Shown here: positions 30,701 to 40,885 of the stretch, in pieces | Numbering within the stretch: the first letter of the stretch is position 1 | Layout: each line of letters opens with the position of its first letter | Origin: Nemertoderma westbladi | Taxonomy: Eukaryota; Xenacoelomorpha; Nemertodermatida; Nemertodermatidae | Direction of reading: 5' to 3' | Length of the DNA: 42,161 nucleotides | Assembly (NCBI GenBank): GCA_032718475.1 | Contig: JAUCBJ010004605.1 | Span: 32,501 to 74,661 of the forward strand | Translations under genes and position numbers: made by a program | Notes under the pieces: model-generated | Database searches by the model: none | What the model was told of the DNA's origin: nothing | What the model saw: the letters and a program-made list of their open reading frames with translations, nothing else

Positions 30701-31595
30701 CTGTCCCTATCCTTACGTAAAACTACGTAATTATCAATATAAATTTCTCCATCAGAAACACTATCATCGAGCCAAGTTTCAGAGATTGTTAAAACTGCTG
30801 GGTTGGATTTATTGATTAAAATACGAATTTCGGAAAGTTTTGGAAGCAGAGATCGTGCGTTTAAGTGCAAAAAATGCAGACCTTTTTTCTTAAAAAAATT
30901 AAAAGTTTCACTCTCAGCATCACTTGGAGTTTGCAGAGGCGATGTGAGAAATGAATCGTCGGTTTCTGATTCTAAAATTGTATCATGAAAGGGAAGTTCG
31001 GTAAAAATACAGCTATTGCAGAGAAAACTTGGTTCAAGATTGTTTCTGGTGGAGAATAAATTACTGCGTTTCCTACGGTAACATTTTAAATGTACAAATG
31101 TGTCACAACTCTCGCATTGGACGATCTTACTCCGAGAGTTTGTTCCTCGTTGACAGACGGGACAGTTGATCTTCGGGGCCCGCGTCCTGCTGGGTCCTGG
31201 GTTGGTCTCAATATCCCCAGCCAGAGACAGTAGACAGAGTTTAGCGATTAGGCCTCTAGATCGTGGAGAGGAGACCCAAGATCTTCTTCCCCGACGAGAG
31301 CAGTAGAGGCTAAATCCACTCGTCGACCACATCTCCGTCGATTCGGCGCGGCAGTTCGAAACGGTAGCGACAGGGTGTTCCGCAAACCAGTCCAATACGG
31401 GTATTGGGTGGGTTGCAGGGTTACCCCGCGGATCGGATGGTTCTGCCACAACGAAACGACCCAGAACGATGAAAACTGTGGAGATTAAGAGCGGGGACAT
31501 TGTGCTGTCTGGCTGTAGTCTGACTCAGGGATAAAAACTGTATAGGCCTAGTACCGGTATCTTTCTTGGTCTATCTTGTCTTGCCTCACATTCTA
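27736..31595 (-). mobile_element. Near-complete APE-type LINE (CR1/L2-like)
   Basis: Inserted in the palindromic satellite. On the coding strand it has a short 5' UTR, one long ORF, a 260-bp 3' UTR and a simple-sequence tail with ATAAATAAATCTATCTATC. Satellite of like orientation borders it on both sides. I could not define its target duplication because both flanks are repetitive. Confidence 0.85.
28003..31500 (-). CDS. LINE polyprotein: 2A peptide, PHD finger, endonuclease, RT
   Basis: ATG-initiated, 1165 residues, no interruption. Residues 1-20 ([20 protein letters not shown]) resemble a secretion signal. GDIETNPGP at 95-103 is a 2A ribosome-skipping motif; separation would occur between G102 and P103. 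A PHD-type C4HC3 zinc finger spans 113-164 (C113, C116, C129, C132, H137, C140, C161, C164). The apurinic-type endonuclease spans about 207-415 (N214, E241, LGDFN at 342-346, D388/H389, SDH at 409-411). The reverse transcriptase follows at about 640-920 ([27 protein letters not shown] at 877-880). 2A peptides are known in CR1/L2-type LINEs of marine invertebrates. Intact catalytic residues suggest a potentially active copy. Confidence 0.94.
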   Translation of the reverse strand: MSPLLISTVFIVLGRFVVAEPSDPRGNPATHPIPVLDWFAEHPVATVSNCRAESTEMWSTSGFSLYCSRRGRRSWVSSPRSRGLIAKLCLLSLAGDIETNPGPSRTRAPKINCPVCQRGTNSRSKIVQCESCDTFVHLKCYRRKRSNLFSTRNNLEPSFLCNSCIFTELPFHDTILESETDDSFLTSPLQTPSDAESETFNFFKKKGLHFLHLNARSLLPKLSEIRILINKSNPAVLTISETWLDDSVSDGEIYIDNYVVLRKDRDRHGGGVCTYIRCDLAFNRREDLETCDEVLLVELLLPKTKPILIGTLYRPPKQSDFLQNFENTILCNLRSDCEIYFLGDFNICYHHKASPICKQYQSILNLFGLKQIIRDSTRITSKTSTLLDHILCNNTDIISQSGVLPIGLSDHFIVFCTRKTQKSFFGDHKTVTVRSMKNYSKERFLSLLVNSDWEPCFKAADINLAYTVFKDIFLKALNTVAPIKEISLKQRTEPWMTSGILSNIRERDNYLYKFRKYRVLADYNNYCKYRNLVQREIKKAKSEYLYNKISENKDNPKSLWSTLKSLGYKNLKSKSNIVLQDNGELIHDHTLVSNLFNNYFTNVASNLVKKLPLSSNKYSIGSETLNNFYLEKLQNSEKLFLKPVSEDFVFKNLLSLSASKSTGLDLIPARFLKDGAEVLKVPITFIINYSIVDNVVPDELKLAKVVPLYKKNSKVEPCNYRPVSILSIVSKILERSVFLQLEAHLSRLNLIYELQSGFRKSYSTDTCLINLTDTIRCNNAKGLYTGMVMLDLQKAFDTVDHEILLGKLGLMGVGSIDWFKSYLSDRGQTVVISKSLSTVQEITCGVPQGSILGPLLFVCYVNDMISSIDPDFKLILYADDSALIFSHKDPIHISQKLSAVLESCNEWLVDNKLSIHYGKTESILFGSKRKLKKVTKFEVTSNGHKIENKKEVKYLGATLDNCLSGESTVKNIFSKVNSRLRFLYRNKNSLNTDSRKLLCSSLIQCHMDYACSSWYEGLTKQLKCKLQVAQNKVVRFIKDYKPRHHLTPDDFSESGLLNLDSRVKQLRLNHVHKVYNGKCPNYLKQKFNRVRDTHSYSTRASASNFYLPNCKSFESDTFFFNGIKNWNALPNEIKNLNNQHSFKSAVKSHLRVQCKNRYNSPTVSY

Positions 31596-32012
31596 TGCCT
31601 CACTGCCTCAGTGAGGCATATTCTATGCCTCACTGCCTCAGTGAGGCATAGTCTATGCCTCAGTGAGGTATAGTCTATGCCTCAGTGAGGCATAGTCTAT
31701 GCCTCAGTGAGGCATAGTCTATGCCTCAGTGCCCCAGTGAGACATAGTCTATGCCTCAGTGAGGCATAGTCTATGCCTCAATGAGGCATAGTCTATGCCT
31801 CAGTGCCTCAGTGAGGCATAGTCTATGCCTCAGTGAGGCATAGTCTATGCCTCAGTGAGTCATTGTCTATGCCTCAGTGAGGCATAGTCTATGCCTCAGT
31901 GAGTCATTGTCTATGCCTCAGTGAGGCATAGTCTATGCCTCAGTGCCTCAATGAGACATAGTCTATGCCTCAGTGAGTCATAGTCTATGCCTCAGTGAGT
32001 CATAGTCTATAT
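31596..32012. repeat. Palindromic satellite, second block
   Basis: Continues the array interrupted by the LINE: units of GTGAGGCATAGTCTATGCCTCA, with occasional GCCTCAGTGCC and GAGTCAT variants. It ends in a short TA microsatellite at about 32008-32022. Confidence 0.93.
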
Positions 32013-32117
32013 ATATATATATAATGCTACAGGCGTCAACCTGCCAATCACCACATCCTCTGAGGATGAGTCACGGCGGTTCTACCACGCACAACTACCC
32101 GTTAGTGGTTAGTAGTA

Positions 32118-32370
32118 GACCTAGTGGTGGGGTGGGGGGGGGGGGGGTGTTTAAGCGGTTAGTACTGTAGAAGTAGACGTAGTGTCGTGATAGATGGGGG
32201 GGGGGGAGGAGGGGGGTAATTTAATGGTTAGTAGTAGACATAGTGATAGAGGGTGAGGGGTGGGGGTTATTAACAGTTAGTAGTATAGGGAGGGGGGGGG
32301 GGGGGGGGGGGGGTGTTTTGTTTAACAGTTAGTAGTAGAATAGTGATAGGGAGTGGGGGTGTTTGTTAAT
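32118..32370. repeat. G-rich minisatellite
   Basis: About four diverged units of 60-75 bp containing GTTAGTAGTAGA, ATAGTGATAG and uninterrupted runs of 9-24 G. The plus strand could form G-quadruplexes. No coding frame. Confidence 0.85.
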
Positions 32371-34045
32371 ATGACGCATGTTTTCTCTGATCGTAATGGT
32401 TGTTATCAGGTTAAATGTGTAACCTCTATCTCATATATTGCTCTCGTCATTATTGGTTTATTTTGTATAAGTCAGTGGGATAGTTGGTCTGTTGCCTGTA
32501 GGGGTTGACAGTATTTGATATTGATGACTTATATTCTGAAGGACTAATAATGCTGCCCGCCGTGTGGGGAATGGAGGGGAGGCTAATCCTAAGGTCGGTT
32601 ATGAGTGTTTCATTAATAGTGTAGGAATGGGAGCATTGCGTGGTGGTTGGAAGGTCTGTAATTCGAGAGTCACTGGTGTTTGTTTATTATAGTCCATTAG
32701 CTGGAGTCATAAATCAACAGTTGACATGTTTATTCGTTTTAAAAAATTTCCCATAGATGTTGTTGGTTTGTTCTTGGTGAATATTCAATATAACAGGGGT
32801 ATAAATTTATCTCCATAATTCTATCTTATAACAGAGGTATAAAATCGCGCTTTATCAATAAGATGATAGCAAATGGGGTATCTTTGGGTTGTTGATATCA
32901 TTATAAATGTAATGAAAAGGCAGTGGTGGTGTGACATTGATTTTTGATGTGGTATAGTGAGATGTATTGGTAATCTGTTAATTGGTAGGGGAATAGTGTT
33001 TAGATGGATTGTTTTGTTGTGTATTTAGGAGAGATATTGTCCGTTATCATTATAGGTATAGAACCTGTATTAAATAGTAATAGTATTTATTACTAACTAA
33101 TCCAATTTTATTCTGTTTTTCTGAAGTTGGGACGGTAGTTTGAGCGTTTTAGAGAAAAAAAGTGGAAGATTTAGTTGGAAATTTGTTAGTTGGGTAGTGC
33201 GCTATGCTGTATCTTACCCATAGGTGCCCAGCCCAACACCTACAGGGGGTATTTAAGGAATACCCTACCCTGGGTTAGATGTCTCTAGTGTTGCCACTAA
33301 AAGTTGCGGAACCCTATACCGCATGGAAATTAAAATCCCTGAAAGTAAAAAAATTTGGTAAAATGGGATGAAAGGGCCTGGAAATATGTAAATTAATGCA
33401 ATTGAAATATTTCTGAAAAATATACATGAAAAAGAAGTAAATATCAGCCATATTAATTGCCAATTTGTTCGTTAGTTTATATCATGCTAGTTGAATTACA
33501 ATCCCAGTATTTGTCAGATTTGTACAGTACCAATTATACCTTAATTTTTAACATGCATGAGTATGTAAGAGTATGTATTGACACTCGCGAAATGATAGGT
33601 GAGCATTGCAATTAATTTAGTAAAAGTTTTGAACAATATGTACAGTATTCCATTAAGTGAGATTATGACTGATATTCTCAGTAAATCATGCATTCGTCTT
33701 GCAAGCTTACCGCTTTAGTTGTATGATTCAACTTATCCTGTTTTTTTTGTATTGGGTACAATCTTTCAGATCGTAGGTGTGGGTGGGTGTCGCGGTGTGG
33801 GGTAGGGTAGTGGGTTGGTGTATGTTGATTTTATGTTCATTTTCGTCAGAGAGCGAGAGTGGGAGAGGTGATGAGTTGGGGCAGTTCCGCGGCAATAATA
33901 ATACTGCCTCTCAATAAAGAGACCCCCTTTACTGCTATCAGGGACGCGTTGTTCGACAGAGCCCCGTCAGCAAAAACAGCCAGTACCGCTAGTCGGTGGG
34001 GTTGACTTGTTGACGAGAGGCTATTTACAGGCGCATCGGTCAACC
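32371..34045. other. Non-coding interior of the Polinton-like element
   Basis: About 1.7 kb with no gene I can support. GGGTATTTAAGGAATACCC near 33248 is a small hairpin. The short minus-strand frame near 33846-34043 has no supporting feature. Confidence 0.55.
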
Positions 34046-34046
34046 A

Positions 34047-34156
34047 TTACTGACCGAGTCATAGTCTATGCCTCAGTGAGTCATAGTCTATGCCTCAGTG
34101 AGTCATAGTCTATGCCTCAGTGAGTCATAGTCTATGCCTCAGTGAGGCATAGTCTG
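34047..34156. repeat. Palindromic satellite, third block
   Basis: Four to five units of GAGTCATAGTCTATGCCTCA, same family and orientation as at 31596-32012, separated from it by 2 kb. Confidence 0.9.
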
Positions 34157-34220
34157 TGTCAGGTCTTAAATGAGAGTCTTACAAATTCGAACGTCAACGA
34201 ACAAATTCGACGGTTACTGT

Positions 34221-34435
34221 TCCACTTTGGTGTAGTGGTTGCGTTGAATTCACATCTCCCGTATGTCATGGGTTCGATCCCTGCATGAACCAGGGCAGTT
34301 TTCGTTCGGTCAGCAATAGGGCTAACGTTGCAAAATGCAGTATTATTGCCTAGTAACCAATTCATGGCTACCGTATGGTTTTCACTTTGAGACATTAAGC
34401 CCTCTAGCGGCAGACTGGGGAACTTCATACTACTC
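34221..34435 (+). mobile_element. Probable tRNA-derived SINE head
   Basis: TGGTGTAGTGG at 34228-34238 fits the polymerase III A box and GGTTCGATCCC at 34271-34281 fits the B box, 33 bp apart as in tRNA genes. The acceptor stem does not pair, so it is a tRNA-derived repeat, not a functional tRNA. The body after it runs into the CCCTCTAGCGG repeat at 34400. Confidence 0.65.
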
Positions 34436-34830
34436 TGTGACTCTGCAAAAGATATAGCCTATGCCGTAGTAGATGCCGATTGGGGGGTCAAATTAAGTAA
34501 TAATATATCTAAATAAGCCTCAAACATCTTGCCTCATGGCTCGCCCCTTAGAACTCTTAAGCAATATAACTTCATAGTTTTGCGGATTGTAAATAACAAA
34601 GCTAGAGAAGATGTTAATTTTTAAATAATACGCCCTCTAGCGGTAGACTGGGGAACTTCAGACTACTCTATGGCTCCGCAAAAGATATGGCCTATGCCGT
34701 AGTAGATGCCGATTGGGGGGTCAAAATTAAGTAATAATATATCTAAATAAGCCTCAAACATCTTGCCTCATGGCTCGCCCCTTAGAACTCTTAAGCAATA
34801 TAACTTCATAGTTTTTAAGGAAAACTGGTA
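34400..34830. repeat. Tandem duplication, 233-bp unit
   Basis: CCCTCTAGCGGCAGACTGGG at 34400 recurs at 34633, and the following block (GCCGTAGTAGATGCCGATTG... to AACTTCATAGTTT) matches closely. The box is the reverse complement of that in the satellite at 1-1200. Part of this unit also matches 24795-24870 in inverted orientation. Confidence 0.9.
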
Positions 34831-35479
34831 AATGAGATGTGTTAATTACGCATACCTCGCAGTCTTAAGTAATTAATTATACAGTAGGTTAGATCGTTTT
34901 GAGAATAGGACCATTGGAAAGAGCGCCCTCGATAACCTCAGTACAAAGAAAATTAATACGGATTAACCGGATATAGCTTGTTATTATAAAACATAAATTA
35001 CAGTAGAACAATTAGGGTTGTAAATAAAAACAAATTAAATTGAAGATAAACTGTATATATATATAAACTTATGTATTAAAAGAGGGCCCTATTTAATTAT
35101 ACAGTATACTGAAAATGGTTAGCGATACCATAATTAGATTATCGATAGGGATGCGGCTTCCTTAAATGAGGCAATCCTGGCCTAGATATAGTAAAGGACC
35201 CGAGTGATGCCGGCTATAGTGAGAACAAAGGAGGGCCGCTAGAGCATTAGCCTTGAGCGATATACGGATTTGGTGTAGTCAAGGCCGCGATGGGATTATT
35301 AGTGAGTCATCGAGGGGGCTGCTAACAGACGGGACCGCTCATTTATATTTGCCTTGGGGGTATACGTGTAGATTCACTGCCTGTTGTATCTAGTTAATGA
35401 ATAATGAGGACAGAGGAGGGGCCCCCGCCGATGAACGCAGTTGATAGTTGCCAGTAGGGAGCCGTATACCATAGCCATT
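34831..35479. other. Non-coding sequence inside the right inverted repeat
   Basis: Mixed sequence with GAGGGGCCCCCGCC near 35416; no frame, RNA gene or clear repeat seen. Confidence 0.5.
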
Positions 35480-36022
35480 ATAAAGTTAAATATAGACATT
35501 ATGTCATAGTGATCTCATTGGTAATATAAAAACTAATTAATCTAAAAATAGAAATCAATGTATAAAGTAAAAGTAATACAATTAATTAATTTAAAATAAA
35601 GTACAATGAATAAATAAAGTAAAATAAATACAAATAATTAATTAAAATTAAATATAAATAAATAGTATTAATGAATAAAAGAGCTGCGGTGTCACTTATG
35701 ACACCCTCTTGAGCCGGCTCTGCGACAGTTAGACAACACTGATGACCCATTGTGTGTCAGGGCGCTAATCAGTCTGATTAATTAGGATAATCAATTAAAC
35801 CCTAATTAGGAGTCATATGACACCTGTTAGGGTTTAATTGTACTAATTAATTGATGACACCTGTCAATTAGGGTCTAATTAGCCTAATTGGGAGGTGTCA
35901 CCCAGACAGTCTGGCGCCAATGACACCCAATGACACCCATAGGGTGATAATTGGGTGTCATATGACACCCAATGGGTGTCAGTGGGTCTAACTGTCACAG
36001 AGCCGGCCAAGACCCTACTACT
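35480..36022. repeat. Right terminal inverted repeat
   Basis: About 545 bp, inverted relative to 24165-25060 without the 290-bp insertion. It also carries the internal inverted repeat: about 22 bp starting at 35713 pair with 35987-36007, with one mismatch. The copy differs from the left end at scattered sites. Confidence 0.92.
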
Positions 36023-36206
36023 TAAGTGCTATAGTTTTAAATTGAAAATAATCCCACATTTTCACCTCCTCATTTCATAAGTATTCAGCGTTTTTTGGAT
36101 GTAAATTAATCATTAGGCTAGATTCAACTACTACCCGCTCCCATACTACCAGCCCTATATTTATAATATGATTCAATATACACCATATGAGAATAAAATA
36201 ACAAAC

Positions 36207-36342
36207 CTTGCACGCGAATAGGAGTTTATCAACCAGTCTGACTAACTGGAACTGCGCCAAGTTAAACGCTAGATAGGGGTGGTCAGGTCTAATCAGAGTT
36301 AGTAAGCAACGCAGACTTAATTCCCAAAGAGAACTGCCGTCG
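36207..36342 (-). CDS. LYST-like gene, exon (last visible)
   Basis: Acceptor ATATTCCAG precedes 36342 and donor AAG/GTTTGT follows 36207. The exon is 136 nt: one base completes the split codon of the previous exon (AT + C), then 45 codons to phase 0. The product DGSSLWELSLRCLLTLIRPD and HPYLAFNLAQFQLVRLVDKL resembles the segment of LYST-type BEACH proteins in which a helical repeat region carries HPxxxFN and VDKLL motifs. The continuation is not within the window below 36207; the Polinton-like element begins 184 bp further down and so occupies the next intron. Confidence 0.72.
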
Positions 36343-36538
36343 CTGGAATATCGAAACAAAATTAAAAACGTAAATAAGGTAAAAAATAACAACAATTACA
36401 TATGTCGGTGTTCGGTCTATTGGTCGGACATTGTCGGTCGTAGGGTCGGTCGTACTGTTGGTCGCAAAAGTTAAATCGCTATAACTACCTAATCTCTGTA
36501 CGGTTAGGCTAAACCCTTACATGGAACTTACCAAAGAC

Positions 36539-39082
36539 CAGGAATATCTCTACAGTGTAGGAAGTAAACTTACATGCACCAAAGACAAGGAATATCTCTA
36601 CAGTGTAGGAAGTAAACTTACATGCACCAAAGACAAGGAATATATCTACAGTGTAGGAAGTAAACTTACATGCACCAAAGACCGGGATTATCTCTACAGT
36701 GTAGGAAGTAAACTTACATGCACCAAAGACCGGGATTATCTCTACAGTGTAGGAAGTAAACTTACATGCACCAAAGACAAGGAATATCGCTACAGTGTAG
36801 GAAGTAAACTTACATGCACCAAAGACAAGGAATATCTCTACAGTGTAGGAAGTAAACTTACATGCACCAAAGACAAGGAATATCTCTACAGTGTAGGAAG
36901 TAAACTTACATGCACCAAAGACCGGGAATATCTCTACAATGTAGGAAGTAAAATTACATGCACCAAAGACAAGGAATATCGCTACAGTGTAGGAAGTAAA
37001 CTTACATGCACCAAAGACCGGGAATATCTCTACAATGTAGGAAGTAAACTTACATGCACCAAAGACAAGGAATATCGCTACAGTGTAGGAAGTAAACTTA
37101 CATGCACCAAAGACAAGGAATATCGCTACAGTGTAGGAAGTAAACTTACATGCACCAAAGACAAGGAATATCGCTACAGTGTAGGAAGTAAACTTACATG
37201 CACCAAAGACCGGGAATATCTCTACAGTGTAAGAAGTAAACTTACATGCACCAAAGACAAGGAATATCTCTACAGTGTAGGAAGTAAACTTACATGCACC
37301 AAAGACAAGGAATATCTCTACAGTGTAGGAAGTAAACTTACATGCACCAAAGACAGGGAATATCTCTACAGTGTAGGAAGTAAACTTACATGCACCAAAG
37401 ACAGGGAATATCTCTACAGTGTAGGAAGTAAACTTACATGCACCAAAGACAAGGATTATCTCTACAGTGTAGGAAGTAAACTTACATGCACCAAAGACAG
37501 GGAATATCTCTACAGTGTAGGAAGTAAACTTACATGCACCAAAGACCGGGAATATCTCTACAGTGTAGGAAGTAAACTTACATGCACCAAAGACCGGGAT
37601 TATCTCTACAGTGTAGGAAGTAAACTTACATGCACCAAAGACCGGGAATATCTCTACAGTGTAGGAAGTAAACTTACATGCACCAAAGACCGGGATTATC
37701 TCTACAGTGTAGGAAGTAAACTTACATGCACCAAAGACAAGGAATATCGCTACAGTGTAGGAAGTAAACTTACATGCACCAAAGACAAGGAATATCTCTA
37801 CAGTGTAGGAAGTAAACTTACATGCACCAAAGACCGGGAATATCTCTACAGTGTAGGAAGTAAACTTACATGCACCAAAGACAAGGAATATCGCTACAGT
37901 GTAGGAAGTAAACTTACATGCACCAAAGACAAGGAATATCTCTACAGTGTAGGAAGTAAACTTACATGCACCAAAGACAAGGAATATCTCTACAGTGTAG
38001 GAAGTAAACTTACATGCACCAAAGACAAGGAATATCTCTACAGTGTAGGAAGTAAACGTACATGCACCAAAGACAAGGAATATCTCTACAGTGTAGGAAG
38101 TAAACTTACATGCACCAAAGACAAGGAATATCGCTACAGTGTAGGAAGTAAACTTACATGCACCAAAGACAAGGAATATCGCTACAGTGTAGGAAGTAAA
38201 CTTACATGCACCAAAGAGAAGGAATATCTCTACAGTGTAGGAAGTAAACTTACATGCACCAAAGACAAGGAATATCGCTACAGTGTAGGAAGTAAACTTA
38301 CATGCACCAAAGACAAGGAATATCTCTACAGTGTAGGAAGTAAACTTACATGCACCAAAGACAAGGAATATCTCTACAGTGTAGGAAGTAAACTTACATG
38401 CACCAAAGACAAGGAATATCGCTACAGTGTAGGAAGTAAACTTACATGCACCAAAGACAAGGAATATCGCTACAGTGTAGGAAGTAAACTTACATGCACC
38501 AAAGACAAGGAATATCGCTACAGTGTAGGAAGTAAACTTACATGCACCAAAGACCGGGATTATCTCTACAGTGTAGGAAGTAAACTTACATGCACCAAAG
38601 ACCGGGATTATCTCTACAATGTAGGAAGTAAAATTACATGCACCAAAGACAAGGAATATCTCTACAGTGTAGGAAGTAAACTTACATGCACCAAAGACAA
38701 GGAATATCGCTACAGTGTAGGAAGTAAACTTACATGCACCAAAGACCGGGATTATCTCTACAATGTAGGAAGTAAAATTACATGCACCAAAGACAAGGAA
38801 TATCTCTACAGTGTAGGAAGTAAACTTACATGCACCAAAGACAAGGAATATCGCTACAGTGTAGGAAGTAAACTTACATGCACCAAAGACAAGGAATATC
38901 GCTACAGTGTAGGAAGTAAACTTACATGCACCAAAGACAAGGAATATCGCTACAGTGTAGGAAGTAAACTTACATGCACCAAAGACCGGGATTATCTCTA
39001 CAGTGTAGGAAGTAAACTTACATGCACCAAAGACCGGGATTATCTCTACAGTGTAGGAAGTAAACTTACATGCACCAAAGAC
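36539..39082. repeat. 48-bp minisatellite, 53 copies, carrying a 5' splice site
   Basis: Exactly 53 units of 48 bp. On the minus strand each unit contains GGTGCATGTAAGT, the border of the neighbouring exon: 13 bp match the exon end (39070-39082) and 35 bp match the start of the intron. Units differ at only a few positions, and a 144-bp triplet is duplicated near 38600-38890. The plus strand is open for 876 codons (36521-39151), but nearly all unit differences are amino-acid changing in that frame (K/R, E/D, L/R, S/N, L/I), arguing against constraint on a protein. Confidence 0.96.
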
Positions 39083-39257
39083 TCCAAGTCAGTAAAATAT
39101 CTCCCAGTAATGGAATGTGTTGGATTACCGAGGTTGATTGTTCGTCAATAACACAATCTTTCGATTCATCCAATCCTATTACGGCTACGTCACACATCGC
39201 GTTGGCAACTGATCTTAATGTTGCAGGACTGACAATAAAGCTATCTGATTGGAGGAC
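39070..39257 (-). CDS. LYST-like gene, exon abutting the minisatellite
   Basis: Acceptor TTCTCCTTCGCAG precedes 39257; donor GCAT/GTAAGT follows 39070. 188 nt, entered in phase 0 and left in phase 2. It encodes VLQSDSFIVSPATLRSVANA and, at the end, PLLGDILLTWSLWC. The phase matches both neighbours. The final 13 bases belong to the 48-bp repeat unit. Any use of a later repeated donor would read ATG TAA directly after TGC, a stop. Confidence 0.78.
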
Positions 39258-39537
39258 CTGCGAAGGAGAAGAAGATGCTACATTGTAAGTTCAATTTCAA
39301 TTGAACAGTTTCAAGTTTTCAACGGTTGGGACCTCCAAATCATATAAACATTCTCCCTAAGTCACAAGTTACTATCAACCATAAGAAAAGCCAGACAAGG
39401 ACGGGTCCATATCCCTAGCAACAGTAACTACGCAAAAGCAAAAAATGCCATGACAACGACAATAAATTACAAATATTTGATAGCGGTAATTAAAGGGACA
39501 CCAAATATGAACTTGTTATTTATATTTTTCGACTCAC
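39258..39537 (-). other. Intron of the LYST-like gene
   Basis: Donor GTGAGT directly after 39538 and acceptor CAG before 39257. 280 bp, no other feature seen. Confidence 0.7.
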
Positions 39538-39826
39538 CTTCTTCAGTAACAATATCCCGTTGATCTCCAATAGCTGACGCATATTCCTAACGTTGTTATG
39601 CACTGCGGCGAACACAACCTGTAAGCCGGTAGCCTGAGTGACCGGCTCGCGACATTGTTGGACCAACTTGGCGAAGAAATAAAGGAGAGTGGAGACCCCT
39701 CCGATGGTGGAGAAGGCCGTCTGGTGTGTGGCGGTGTGGATAGGTTGCAGGTTGGAGTGGAGAATGGTTGCGTGTTCTAGCGTTGGTTGCAGTGCATACA
39801 GCGGGTCAGGATGTGTACCAACTAAT
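39538..39826 (-). CDS. LYST-like gene, exon with BEACH-family signature
   Basis: Acceptor TTTCTACAG precedes 39826; donor AAGAAG/GTGAGT follows 39538. 289 nt: one base completes an Arg codon (AG + A), then 96 codons. The product contains LQPIHTATHQTAFSTIGGVS followed by TLLYFFAKLVQQ. A HSxxxxIGGxxxLxxLF pattern after a lectin-like domain is seen in neurobeachin, LYST and WDFY-type scaffold proteins, large proteins of vesicle and lysosome traffic. The family call rests on recall of the pattern, not a search. GC-rich codons contrast with the AT-rich introns. Confidence 0.78.
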
Positions 39827-40885
39827 CTGTAGAAATAATTAATTACAAACAGGAGTAATGATATAAGGATTAATATATTTTATTCGAAAGTAAACGATTA
39901 ATTAATGATAATTATTACTTAACTACGTATGGGTTCAACGCAATGCATGTTGTTATGGGGATGTTTTTTACGAGCACACTTTATTTTAATCCAATGCACA
40001 TTTATTTTACAAGAATAAATTGTATTGATTATAATCTTATGTCACTTTACATGTGTCGTCCCTCAATAATAAGTTCACACATGTAAATAAGCCTAAATGT
40101 TAATGATGCATTAAATGAGATGAACTGAAAGTAATTAACTAGCGTGGGGGGTACTATTCAAGGATAATGTTAAGTAAAATCGATAGAAATGAGAGATACA
40201 GTTTGGCCTTGGACCTCTTAATCTCTTATTGGTTGAGTCAGAATTAAATTTTTTGGTCATAATATCAAATCATTTGCTACTTAGGCGTTTACATAAAGTG
40301 TCCCTGAAAGTTATCGAAAAGGTTAAAGCAGGGGGCTAAAGCTATCCATTTACTGATTTACTGATAGGGGGGGGGGGGGGGGGGGGGTGGGGGGGGTGGG
40401 GGGGGTGGGGGGGGGGGGGGGCATTTTGCACTTTCAGCGTCCGATATCATTCATAAACAAAAAAGATATGGGCTCTAATTCAAATAATTATTTTAAATAA
40501 AACTTCGCGAAATATACATTCACCGATACAGTACTGTAATCATCAGTAAGTATTTGTACTACACTGCGCCAGTGGTGGTGAGGCTTATAGGTTTTACTTT
40601 CCCCGTTATCAGTATCGGAATCGAATATAGTTAGCCGGTCTGTAGCAAGCAGGATAGGCTGTACTGACTAGCGGGAAGTGGCAATCAAGCCTAGCACTGT
40701 TGTACTAATACAGTAGAGAGCTTCCGAAAGTAATGGATTTATCACTAGCTAGGTGACGCTAATTATTTATATATTTGCAAACCAAACTAGAACATAAAAA
40801 AAACTATGTTCCAGAATATTTGTTAATAAACAGCCTCTGTTTCATCTCAGCTATTATTTATTTTCTCCATTATAAAGTAACTAAC
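39827..40885 (-). other. Intron of the LYST-like gene
   Basis: Runs from donor GTTAGT after 40886 to the acceptor before 39826. It holds the G-run at 40367-40421; otherwise AT-rich, no gene seen. Confidence 0.7.
40367..40421. repeat. Poly-G tract, ~55 bp with single T breaks
   Basis: Runs of 21, 8, 8 and 17 or so G separated by single T. The transcribed strand of the LYST-like gene would carry C-runs in RNA and G-runs in the template. Confidence 0.9.

Larger units (their letters stand above)
24165..36022. mobile_element. Polinton-like element with long inverted repeats
   Basis: Long terminal inverted repeats start AGTAGTAGGGTC at 24165 and end with its complement at 36022. TAAGTG flanks both ends (24159-24164, 36023-36028), a 6-bp target duplication. 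Six-base duplications, repeats of several hundred bases and 5'-AG ends are known traits of Maverick/Polinton elements. None of their hallmark genes (protein-primed polymerase B, integrase, ATPase, protease, capsids) is seen; the only gene of its own is the 569-residue ORF. It is therefore non-autonomous, degraded, or another class. It lies in an intron of the LYST-like gene, 184 bp after an exon, and received a LINE and satellites later. Confidence 0.8.

Noticed and set aside
34221-34291. Functional tRNA gene
   Set aside because: A and B boxes are good but the acceptor and part of the T stem do not pair.
36075-36395. 106-residue minus-strand ORF as a complete gene
   Set aside because: Its centre is an exon with clear splice sites; both ends are intronic read-through.
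36539-39082. CRISPR array
   Set aside because: No unique spacers; the 48-bp units are directly contiguous, and the setting is an animal intron.
36521-39151. 876-residue repeat protein as a gene
   Set aside because: Antisense to a spliced gene, made of the repeated exon-intron border, with nearly all variation amino-acid changing. Kept only as a repeat.
39070-39288. 72-residue plus-strand ORF after the repeat
   Set aside because: It is the antisense of the exon at 39070-39257, whose phase fits both neighbours.
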